A stretch of 5,440 nucleotides of DNA from an uncultured Oscillospiraceae bacterium (GCA_900770015.1 CAAGIU010000037.1:1-5440), one strand, 5' to 3'; positions 1 through 5,440 are shown, counted from the stretch's first letter. Numbers and translations: made by a program. Notes: generated by a model from the letters alone, not told the origin.

Positions 1-84
1 CCCATTTTTCATACTGCACGATTGGGGCAAAAGATCCGCCGAAGCCTGCAGCTCCCACCTAAGCGGTGTTGCCTTAAACCGTAT
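1..84 (+). other. 3' end of an upstream transcription unit, unidentified
   Basis: This stretch lies just ahead of an intrinsic terminator, so it should be the tail of a transcript that starts before the window. One reading is the C-terminus of a protein: the third frame is open from the edge to a TAA at 60-62, ends in residues GAKDPPKPAAPT, and leaves a typical 22-base gap to the terminator. The other reading is the 3' part of a small structured RNA, since there is a possible short hairpin (CACC, loop TAAGC, GGTG at 57-69) and the codon bias in frame 3 is not strongly like that of the neighbouring genes. I could not match it to a known RNA family with confidence; 6S RNA was considered. Both readings are inference. 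Confidence 0.3.
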
Positions 85-123
85 CCCCGCAGGGCTTCCT
101 TTTGCCCTGCGGGGATGATTTTT
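85..123 (+). terminator. Intrinsic terminator of the upstream unit
   Basis: A perfect 11-bp GC-rich stem (CCCCGCAGGGC at 85-95, its complement at 104-114) with an 8-base loop (TTCCTTTT) is followed by a short T run at 119-123. The T run starts four bases after the stem, so the tail is slightly displaced. It separates an upstream gene from the promoter of the acetyltransferase operon. Confidence 0.8.
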
Positions 124-133
124 GGCGCGTCGC

Positions 134-162
134 TTTACATTTCCATAAAGGAACAGTATAAT
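134..162 (+). promoter_or_regulatory. Sigma-A promoter of the GNAT-GH2 operon
   Basis: The -35 box TTTACA (134-139, five of six consensus bases) and a perfect -10 box TATAAT (157-162) are separated by 17 bases. Transcription should start near 169 and leave a leader of about 45 bases before the acetyltransferase ATG. The promoter sits directly after the upstream terminator, as expected for the start of a new unit. Confidence 0.8.
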
Positions 163-213
163 GGTCAAAAAACGGAATGCCGCAGGGCTTTCCGTGTCAT
201 GAGGTGAACCGTC

Positions 214-777
214 ATGGAAATTCGCATTGCTTCCCCTGCCGATGCCGCGCGCCTTCTGGAAATCTATCGCCCTTATGTGGAGCATACCGCGGTGTCCTTT
301 GAGTATGCCGTCCCCAGCCTCCCGGAGTTTGAGGCACGGATCGCCCGGACGCTGCAACGCTACCCCTACCTGATCGCCGAGGACGAAGGCGGGATCGTGG
401 GCTATGCCTATGCCGGCGCCTTCAAGGAGCGGGAGGCCTATCAGCATGGGGTGGAGCTGTCCGTCTATGTGGATTGGAACCGCCGCAGAGCCGGAGTGGG
501 CAAGCTCCTGTATGCGGCTCTGGAGGAGTGGCTGGCAAGGCAGAATGTCCATGTGCTCTATGCCTGCATCGCCTGTACAGACCGGGAGGACGATCCGTAT
601 CTCAGCCCCGACAGTCCCCGTTTCCATGAGGCTTTGGGCTTCCGCTATACAGGAAGGTACGAAAGCTGCGGCTATAAATTCGGCAGATGGTATGACATGG
701 TCTGGATGGAAAAACGGATCCATCCCGCCGTGGCCTATCCCGATGCCTTTGTTCCGTTCCCGGAAATCCGTCTGTGA
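214..777 (+). CDS. GNAT N-acetyltransferase, phosphinothricin acetyltransferase/YncA-like
   Basis: This 187-residue cytoplasmic enzyme should transfer the acetyl group of acetyl-CoA to an amino group of a small substrate. Residues 1-30 (IRIASPADAARLLEIYRPYV, then the SFE triplet) are the typical start of the Pat/YncA-like branch of the GNAT fold. Residues 81-84 (ELSV) begin the beta strand leading to the acetyl-CoA pyrophosphate loop RRAGVG (91-96, pattern RxxGxG). FHEALGF (137-143) and GYKFGRWYDMVWME (153-166) are the conserved C-terminal half. About 20 extra residues follow at the C-terminus. The start at 214 is preceded by GAGGTG (201-206) at good spacing. Relatives have been tied to resistance to phosphinothricin, methionine sulfone or similar amino-acid analogues, but the natural substrate cannot be read from the sequence and resistance should not be assumed. 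It is the first gene of an operon, and the glycosidase begins 15 bases after its TGA. Confidence 0.93.
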   Translation: MEIRIASPADAARLLEIYRPYVEHTAVSFEYAVPSLPEFEARIARTLQRYPYLIAEDEGGIVGYAYAGAFKEREAYQHGVELSVYVDWNRRRAGVGKLLYAALEEWLARQNVHVLYACIACTDREDDPYLSPDSPRFHEALGFRYTGRYESCGYKFGRWYDMVWMEKRIHPAVAYPDAFVPFPEIRL

Positions 778-792
778 CAAGGAGGATAGAAG

Positions 793-3126
793 ATGAAAAC
801 CAGTATTTGCTTCGATTGGGAGTTCACCCCGGAGTGGAGCGAGGACTTCCTGAATTTTTTGTCTCCTGCCGAACTGGTGGCGCTGCCCCACAATCCCGTG
901 GAGCTGCCGCTGCACTATGCCGACCATGAGGCCTATCAGCTCATCTGCGGTTACCGCAGAAAACTGAATCTGCCGGAGGGCGCCGAAGGAAAATGCATTC
1001 TGCTGCAGTTTGACGGCGCCGCCCACATTGCCACCGTCTATGTCAACGGTCAGGAGGCCGGGAGCCACGCCTGCGGCTATACCGCCTTCACCGTGGATAT
1101 CACGAAATTCGTCCAGCCCGGGGAAAACACCGTTGCCGTCAGGCTGGATACCACCGAGAATCCTTCCGTACCGCCCTTCGGCTTTGTGGTGGACTACCTG
1201 ACCTACGGCGGCCTGTACCGGGAGGCTTGGCTCATTGAGAAGCCTGCCGCCCATATCCGGGATGTCACCGTGGTCACCCCCATGGTGGACAGCATCGCAG
1301 TCACCGTGGATGCGGTGAACTTCTCCGGCGAGTACCTGGTTACTGTCCTCAGTGAAGAAGGGGAGAAGATCTGGGAGATCCGCAGCCGGAAGAACCGGGT
1401 GGAGGGTCAGCATCTTTCCGCCAGAACCTGGGGACTGCTCAGCCCCTGCCGGTATGTCTGCCAAGTGAAGCTGATGGACGGAGAACAGGTGGTGGACGAG
1501 GAGAGCGTCCTGTTCGGTTTCCGTACCGCCGAGTTCCGGGCCGACGGCTTTTATCTCAATGGGGAAAAATGCTTCCTGCGGGGCCTGAACCGGCACCAGA
1601 GCTTCCCCTACATCGGCTACGCAGCCACCGAATCCCTGCAGCGGGAGGATGCCCGCATTCTGAAAGAGGAGCTGCACTGCAATGCGGTGCGCACCAGCCA
1701 CTACCCCCAGAGTCAGTATTTCATCGACGAGTGTGACCGCCTGGGCCTGCTGGTGTTCATGGAGATCCCCGGCTGGTAGCATATCGGCGACAGCGCCTGG
1801 AAGGAGCAGGCCTGCCGGAATGTGGAGGAGATGGTGCAGCAGTACCGCAACCATCCCAGCATCATCCTCTGGGGCGTCCGCATCAACGAAAGCCAGGACG
1901 ACGATGCCCTCTACCGCCAGACCAACAAGCTGGCCCACAAGCTGGACCCCTCCCGGGCAACCTCCGGCGTCCGCTACATGGAAAAGAGCCGCCTGCTGGA
2001 GGATGTGTATGCCTTCAATGATTTTTCCCATATGGGCACCAATGATGGCTGCCGTCCCAAGTCCGAGATTACGCCCAACCGGCAACGCGCCTTCCTGATT
2101 TCCGAGCACAATGGTCATATGTTCCCCACCAAGTCCTTTGATCCCTGGCAGAAGCGGCAGGAGCAGGCCATGCGGCATCTGCGGGTGCTGAACGCGGCCT
2201 ACGCCAGCGGGGAGCACGCGGGCTGCTTCGGCTGGTGTATGTTCGATTACCAGACCCATAAGGACTTCGGCTCCGGCGACCGGATCTGCTACCACGGCGT
2301 CATGGATGCCTTCCGGAATCCCAAACTCGCCGCCGCAGCCTACGCCAGCCAGGGGGAAGAGGAGACTGTGCTGGAGGTTGCATCCTCCATGGACATCGGC
2401 GATTACCCCGGCGGTCAGATCGGCAGTCCTCTGGTCTTCTCCAATGCGGAGGAGGTGTCCCTCTATAAAAACGATGTCTTCGTGACCAAGCTGCACAGGG
2501 TGGAGGAAACCGCGCTGCCCCATCCGCCCTTCGTTATGGATGATACCATCGGTACGCTGCTGGAAAGCCAGGAGGGCTTCGACAGCAAGAAAGCCGGGAG
2601 AATCCGCGGCTGCCTGCACGACGCCGCTAAGTTTGGCTTCGACGATATGCCCCTGGGCAGTAAGCTGAAGCTGCGCTGGTGCATGCTGCGCTACCGGATG
2701 CGGCTGCGGGATATGGTGAATCTTTTCGGAAAATATGTGAGCAACTGGGGCGGTGAGGCAACCCGGTGGCGGTTTGATGCCATTGTCCAGGGCAAGTGCG
2801 TCAAGTCCGTCACAAAAACCCCATCCACCAGACTGCATCTTGAGGTCATTCCCAGCAGCACCAATCTGAAAACCGGTGATACCTATGATATGGCTGCCAT
2901 CCGGGTTCGGATCGTGGATGAGTGGGGCAATGTGGCGCCCTATGCCCAGCTGCCCGTCACCTTCCTGCCGGAGGGCCCGGTGGCTCTCTGCGGCCCGGAT
3001 ACCACAACCGCGGAGGGCGGTATGTGCGGCACCTACCTGCGTACCACGTCAGATGTCGGTGAGGCTTTCCTCATGGTCAAAGCCCCCGACCTGGAGCCTG
3101 TTGTCATCACATTCAATGTCGAATAA
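793..3126 (+). pseudogene. Glycoside hydrolase family 2 (beta-galactosidase/beta-glucuronidase-like), interrupted by one in-frame amber codon
   Basis: The frame runs 777 codons to TAA and is whole apart from TAG at codon 329. A strong site AAGGAGG (779-785) sits 7 bases before the ATG. Domain order follows GH2: an N-terminal sugar-binding jelly roll (about 1-150, with VYVNGQEAGSHACGY and YGGLYREAWL), an Ig-like sandwich (about 155-250), a TIM barrel from about 255 carrying the family signature NAVRTSHYP (297-305), and beta-rich C-terminal domains, the last (about 680-777) resembling the GH2 C-terminal domain 5. The acid/base glutamate is expected at E366 in WGVRINES and the nucleophile at E438 in ISEHNGHM. 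There is no signal peptide, so an intact product would act in the cytoplasm on imported glycosides; the sugar specificity is not readable. With standard decoding, codons 1-328 give a fragment without either catalytic residue. A downstream piece could start only at weakly supported sites (GTG 1822 or ATG 1831) and would lack the front of the barrel. No frameshift or second stop is present. Confidence 0.9.
1777..1779 (+). other. In-frame TAG replacing a conserved glutamine codon of the GH2 gene
   Basis: The codons around it read Pro-Gly-Trp-TAG-His-Ile-Gly-Asp. As I know the family, this motif in related GH2 enzymes is PGWQHIGD, so the TAG stands where glutamine is expected. CAG to TAG is a single C-to-T transition, and CAG is the main glutamine codon of this gene. 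The three genes in the window end with TGA, TAA and TAA, so TAG is not used as a normal stop here. Confidence 0.9.
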
Positions 3127-3136
3127 AACCCAATGA

Positions 3137-3172
3137 ACCCAAAACGCACCGCGTCGGCGGTGCGTTTTGGGT
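3137..3172 (+). terminator. Terminator of the GNAT-GH2 operon, probably bidirectional
   Basis: This is a perfect 16-bp inverted repeat (ACCCAAAACGCACCGC at 3137-3152 and its complement at 3157-3172) around a 4-base loop GTCG. The core GCACCGC stem is flanked by AAAA on the left and TTTT on the right, so either strand can present a U run after the GC core. It begins 10 bases after the GH2 stop codon. Confidence 0.88.
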
Positions 3173-3208
3173 CATGGAGGGGTATATTGAGGGGCGAGAA
3201 GAGACACT

Positions 3209-3225
3209 TGTAACTATTTGTAACC
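3209..3225 (+). repeat. Paired TGTAAC direct repeat
   Basis: TTGTAAC occurs twice with starts 10 bases apart (TGTAAC at 3209-3214 and 3219-3224). An inverted copy of the second one, GGTTACAAA, lies at 3269-3277 and matches TTTGTAACC at 3217-3225 over 9 bases. The one-turn spacing suggests a binding site for a dimeric regulator; this is inference. Confidence 0.4.
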
Positions 3226-3322
3226 GGGAAAAAGGCGATTGGGAGGAGAAAATGAGAATCCGGCGAAGGGTTACAAAAACCTTAAGAATTGGAAAATCAT
3301 GCGGAAAAACGTAATTTTACAG

Positions 3323-3351
3323 TTGAAAAAAGCAGGAAAATAAGGTATAAT
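3323..3351 (+). promoter_or_regulatory. Distal sigma-A promoter of the surface protein gene
   Basis: TTGAAA (3323-3328) and a perfect TATAAT (3346-3351) are 17 bases apart. A start near 3358 would give a leader of about 187 bases that includes the TGTAATT repeats and the proximal promoter. Confidence 0.65.
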
Positions 3352-3382
3352 CAGATCGTTAAGAAAGATATCGTCAACGGGC

Positions 3383-3423
3383 TGTAATTAAAGTGTAATT
3401 TATTTTGTAATTTTTTGTTAATT
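3383..3423 (+). promoter_or_regulatory. Array of four phased TGTAATT-type direct repeats, putative operator
   Basis: TGTAATT begins at 3383, 3394 and 3406, and the variant TGTTAATT begins at 3416, so the copies are 11, 12 and 10 bases apart, about one helical turn. The array ends 5 bases before the proximal -35 box. Read on the bottom strand the units are AATTAACA and AATTACA. Direct repeats with an 11-bp period next to a -35 box are the known site type of OmpR/PhoB-family response regulators, for example the Bacillus PhoP TTAACA-like box. Which regulator binds here is not known. Confidence 0.5.
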
Positions 3424-3428
3424 CCCTA

Positions 3429-3457
3429 TTGACGAATCGGGAAAAAGCATATATAAT
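3429..3457 (+). promoter_or_regulatory. Proximal sigma-A promoter of the surface protein gene
   Basis: TTGACG (3429-3434) and a perfect TATAAT (3452-3457) are separated by 17 bases. Transcription should start near 3464, giving a leader of about 80 bases. The -35 overlaps TGACGAA (3430-3436), which fits the Spo0A-box consensus TGNCGAA. Confidence 0.82.
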
Positions 3458-3544
3458 ACGTCATATAAATCAGAGCGCCTGAGGATGTACCCATGTGCAG
3501 CACCCGGCCTCAAATTTGTAAATTCATTTTAGGAGGAAAATCCC

Positions 3545-5248
3545 ATGAAAACAGTAAGCAAAAAGCTGCTCAGCCTGATGCTGGTGGCAATCCTGCTGGT
3601 TTCCGCAATTCCCTTCCAGGCCTTCGCAGATCCTCATGTTGCTGACGATCCCAACCACATGGTTGCCGGTTGGGGCCATGATTCTCTGACCCATTGGCAG
3701 GAATGCCCCAAGGCTGACTGCGATCTGGCCGGCACCCGCATCAATGAGGCTCCCCATACCTTCAGCAAGGATACCAAGGTCTGCGTGACCTGCGGCGAGC
3801 CCTGCCCCCATACCAACACCATCACCGTCAATGCGGTTGCTGCCACCTGCGTCACCAAGGGCTACTCCGGCGATGTCATCTGCGCCGACTGTGAGACTGT
3901 GATCACTGCCGGTACCGAGACCGCTCCCACCGGTGTTCACACCTTCGTAAACCATGTCTGCTCCGTCTGCGGCACCCAGGAGAAGGGTAACGCTGCTCAG
4001 CTGACTCTGGACGCCAACGGCGGTACCGTCAACGGCGCTTCCGCAATGGTTGTTGATGTTGTTGAGCTGATGCCCATCAACAATCTGCCCGATGCATTCC
4101 GTCAGGGCTACACCTTCGCCGGCTGGTACATTGGCGATACCAAGATCAATGTCGGCTCTACTTACAGCTTCACCGGCAACCAGACCGCCGTTGCCAAGTG
4201 GACCGAGAAGACCGAGGTCCTGACCGTCCGCAGAGTTCTCAATGGTGACCTGTCCACCGCCAAGACCCTGCACACCGTCAATGTTCCCGTGGGCACTCCT
4301 CTGCTGAACTACCTGAACGCCAACGTCTACTCCATCGTCACCGCAGAGCTGGCTCTGACCCCCGGCTACTCCTGGCAGTACAACTTCTGGAAGGATTACA
4401 GTGGCACCCAGCCCCTGACCAGCCAGGCTGACTGCATGAACCAGGCTCAGACTGTTTATGTCAACTTCGTTTCCAACACCTACACCCTGTACTTCAATGC
4501 CAACGGCGGTTCTGTGACCCCCACCTCCAAGACCGTTACCTTCGGTTCCAAGGTCGGTACTCTGCCCACCCCCGCCCTGTCCGGCAAGGTCTTCCAGGGC
4601 TGGAAGGATGCCAACGGCAATATCTACACCGCTGACACCGTTTATAAGGTCGCAGGCGACACCTCTCTGACTGCCGTGTGGCAGGATGAGGCTCTGGTGA
4701 TCCTGTACGTCTACATCAATGGCGACTTCTCCTCCTGCAACCGTATGATCGTCATGGACGGCTTTGTGAAGAACAACAACATCAGCCGTGCCGATGTGGT
4801 TGCCCAGCTGCAGAAGTACTACACCCCCGCCAGCGGCTACCTGAAGGTTGCCGGTCTGTTCGATGAGTACAGCTGGTCCAGCTACCGCGCCAACACCAAC
4901 AAGGCTGGCGTTGAGAACATCCAGGTTGGCTCTGCCCATCCTCAGAAGATCTATGTCATGGTGAACAATGCCTCCACCGGCGGCACTGTCATTCCCACCA
5001 CCGGCAATACTGTCATTCCCACTGTAACCACTGCTCCTCAGGGCGCCTACTGGGTTGACCTGGGCAATGGCAATGGCTACTGGGTCTACCCCGCTCCCGG
5101 CGGCGGTGACAACGGCGGCAACACCAGCAACAACGGCAACCCCAAGACCGGTGATACGGTCATGATCGAGGCCGCTGCTGCAGTCATGGTTCTGGCTGCT
5201 GCTGCTCTGGTCACCATCTCCGCTCTGCGCAAGAGAAAGGCCAACTAA
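3545..5248 (+). CDS. Sortase-anchored surface protein with Cys/His-rich region and InlB B-type (Listeria-Bacteroides) repeats
   Basis: The start has AGGAGG (3531-3536) 8 bases upstream. Residues 1-28 form a Sec signal peptide (KTVSKK, a hydrophobic core, cleavage after AFA). Residues 29-150 are Cys/His-rich, with ten cysteines (54, 59, 80, 83, 87, 102, 113, 116, 139, 142) including CVTCGEPC, CADC and CSVCG, in the spaced style common in Clostridial extracellular proteins. Two Listeria-Bacteroides repeats follow, at 153-219 (DANGG to AKW) and 313-379 (NANGG to AVW). Each is followed by a similar domain of about 95 residues that I cannot name (220-312, 380-475). A Gly/Asn/Thr linker (478-531) leads to the sorting signal NPKTGD (532-537), a hydrophobic segment and the tail RKRKAN. 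The protein should be secreted, cut at the Thr-Gly of NPKTG and fixed to the cell wall. B-repeat proteins often serve adhesion, but the ligand is unknown. Codon use is strongly biased to CTG, ACC, AAC and GGC, suggesting high expression. No sortase gene is in the window. Confidence 0.93.
   Translation: MKTVSKKLLSLMLVAILLVSAIPFQAFADPHVADDPNHMVAGWGHDSLTHWQECPKADCDLAGTRINEAPHTFSKDTKVCVTCGEPCPHTNTITVNAVAATCVTKGYSGDVICADCETVITAGTETAPTGVHTFVNHVCSVCGTQEKGNAAQLTLDANGGTVNGASAMVVDVVELMPINNLPDAFRQGYTFAGWYIGDTKINVGSTYSFTGNQTAVAKWTEKTEVLTVRRVLNGDLSTAKTLHTVNVPVGTPLLNYLNANVYSIVTAELALTPGYSWQYNFWKDYSGTQPLTSQADCMNQAQTVYVNFVSNTYTLYFNANGGSVTPTSKTVTFGSKVGTLPTPALSGKVFQGWKDANGNIYTADTVYKVAGDTSLTAVWQDEALVILYVYINGDFSSCNRMIVMDGFVKNNNISRADVVAQLQKYYTPASGYLKVAGLFDEYSWSSYRANTNKAGVENIQVGSAHPQKIYVMVNNASTGGTVIPTTGNTVIPTVTTAPQGAYWVDLGNGNGYWVYPAPGGGDNGGNTSNNGNPKTGDTVMIEAAAAVMVLAAAALVTISALRKRKAN
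4001..4969 (+). repeat. Tandem duplication of a two-domain protein module (about 160 residues each)
   Basis: Residues 153-312 (4001-4480) and 313-475 (4481-4969) share one order. Each has a B-repeat (ANGG near the start, a Trp in the AGW/QGW motif, closing AKW/AVW), then a companion domain opening with LNGDLS or INGDFS, containing GYSW or EYSW, and closing with QTVYVNF or QKIYVMV. The companion domains are diverged, so the duplication is old and is visible at protein rather than DNA level. Confidence 0.55.
4985..5022 (+). repeat. Short direct repeat in the linker coding sequence
   Basis: The 14-base unit ACTGTCATTCCCAC occurs at 4985-4998 and 5009-5022 (period 24), encoding TVIPT twice in the linker. 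This in-frame repeat is a candidate for length variation by slippage. Confidence 0.6.
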
Positions 5249-5258
5249 TCCTTTGATT

Positions 5259-5295
5259 TGAATCACCCCGATGGAATTCCCATCGGGGTGATTCA
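5259..5295 (+). terminator. Stem-loop after the surface protein gene, likely terminator
   Basis: A perfect 15-bp inverted repeat (TGAATCACCCCGATG at 5259-5273, its complement at 5281-5295), extendable by one G-C pair to leave the 5-base loop AATTC, starts 10 bases after the stop codon. There is no real T run afterwards (GTTGAG follows), so it may act as an mRNA 3'-end stabiliser or a weak terminator rather than a classical intrinsic one. Confidence 0.65.
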
Positions 5296-5388
5296 TGTTG
5301 AGAATCGTGCGGACAGTCAACGGAAACAACATGCAATCAGTGTTCAGAAAAGTACATTGACAAAGTGTTGTTTGGTACGCGGTACAAA

Positions 5389-5440
5389 GGCTCCCTCTGG
5401 GAGGGAGCTGTCAGCCGAAGGCTGACTGAGGGAGAGAGCC
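5389..5440. repeat. GC-rich palindromic repeat element, reaching the window edge
   Basis: The segment contains GCTCCCTC (5390-5397) facing GAGGGAGC (5401-5408), then GTCAGCC-GAA-GGCTGAC (5410-5426), then GAGGGAG (5428-5434) and GAGCC (5436-5440). The first arm can pair either locally or with the distal GAGGGAG, and GGCTC at 5389 matches GAGCC at 5436, so the ends look like the terminal inverted repeats of a small folded element. Similar GGCTCCCTC...GAGGGAG units recur in Ruminococcaceae and Lachnospiraceae genomes as I remember them. No coding sequence is seen, and the element may continue past the window. Confidence 0.6.

Larger units (their letters stand above)
3173..3544 (+). other. AT-rich regulatory gap ahead of the surface protein gene
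   Basis: No convincing gene lies between the operon terminator and the surface protein ATG. The gap holds two tandem promoters (3323-3351 and 3429-3457), repeated TGTAA motifs on both strands from 3209 to 3423 with one more at 3517, and a Spo0A-box-like site at 3430-3436. The 5' leader is about 80 or 187 bases depending on the promoter used. A 20-codon reading frame (3252-3314) with a good ribosome binding site is the only coding candidate and is weak. Confidence 0.7.

Noticed and set aside
22..207. 61-codon plus-strand frame upstream of the acetyltransferase
   Set aside because: It runs through a terminator hairpin and a consensus promoter, has no ribosome binding site, and its product shows no family features.
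1801..1833. Restart of translation making a separate C-terminal GH2 protein from GTG 1822 or ATG 1831
   Set aside because: AAGGAG at 1801-1806 is about 15 bases from the GTG, and GGAGGAG touches the ATG with no spacing, so neither is a good start. The product would lack the first part of the catalytic barrel.
2463..2684. 73-codon minus-strand frame inside the GH2 gene
   Set aside because: It is antisense to conserved GH2 C-terminal coding sequence with no promoter or ribosome binding site seen.
3480..3512. TGAGG/CCTCA pairing in the surface protein leader as a riboswitch
   Set aside because: Only a 5-bp outer stem with a poorly structured interior is seen, and it matches no riboswitch class I know.
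3485..3532. Leader peptide frame (ATG 3485 to TAG 3530) in the surface protein 5' leader
   Set aside because: GAGG directly abuts the ATG, so spacing is wrong, and the short product shows no attenuator-like run of one amino acid. Its TAG falling in the ribosome binding site region is probably chance.
3524..5332. Long open frame of 602 codons on the minus strand opposite the surface protein gene
   Set aside because: It is a shadow of the strong codon bias of the plus-strand gene. Its product is a low-complexity Gly/Val/Asp/Ala-rich string with no domain, signal or plausible start site, whereas the plus-strand protein has a signal peptide, domains and anchor.
5374..5385. GGTAC direct repeat (5374-5378 and 5381-5385)
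   Set aside because: Two 5-base copies two bases apart are too short to support a site or target duplication without further context.
5357..5388. Possible promoter beginning with a perfect TTGACA (5357-5362)
   Set aside because: At 17 bases downstream the hexamer is CGGTAC, unlike a -10 box. The only other candidate, TACAAA, is at 20-base spacing.

Overview
The window looks like chromosomal DNA from a GC-rich gut member of the Clostridia, probably Oscillospiraceae/Ruminococcaceae-like. This placement is inferred. It rests on strong AGGAGG-type ribosome binding sites, consensus sigma-A promoters in AT-rich gaps between GC-rich genes, a sortase-anchored protein with Listeria-Bacteroides (InlB B-type) repeats and an NPKTG anchor, and a GC-rich palindromic repeat of a kind I remember from these genomes. 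All three genes lie on the + strand.

Layout. Positions 1-123 hold the tail of an upstream transcription unit closed by an intrinsic terminator. A consensus promoter (134-162) then starts a two-gene operon. The first gene encodes a GNAT-family N-acetyltransferase of the phosphinothricin acetyltransferase/YncA type (214-777). Fifteen bases later comes a glycoside hydrolase family 2 gene (793-3126) that is complete in every respect except for an in-frame TAG at 1777-1779, where the family normally has glutamine (a PGWQHIGD-like motif). The amber lies ahead of both catalytic glutamates, so as read with the standard code the enzyme is split into two inactive halves. The operon ends at a perfect 16-bp terminator hairpin (3137-3172).

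A 418-base non-coding gap (3127-3544) follows and is dense in regulatory sequence. It has two tandem consensus promoters, a run of TGTAATT direct repeats spaced about one helical turn apart directly upstream of the proximal -35 box, further TGTAA copies in both orientations, and a perfect Spo0A-box match overlapping the -35. These precede a 567-residue secreted, sortase-anchored surface protein (3545-5248). It has a Cys/His-rich N-terminal region, then a duplicated module of about 160 residues (B-repeat plus a companion domain), then a Gly/Asn linker and a cell-wall anchor. A stem-loop closes this gene, and the window runs out inside a palindromic repeat element (5389-5440).

The acetyltransferase and glycosidase are probably co-transcribed cytoplasmic enzymes. 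The surface protein is a separate, apparently well expressed and regulated unit. I see no defence system, CRISPR array, tRNA, rRNA or transposase. The most notable points are the lone amber in an otherwise intact GH2 gene and the regulatory repeat array ahead of the surface protein gene.
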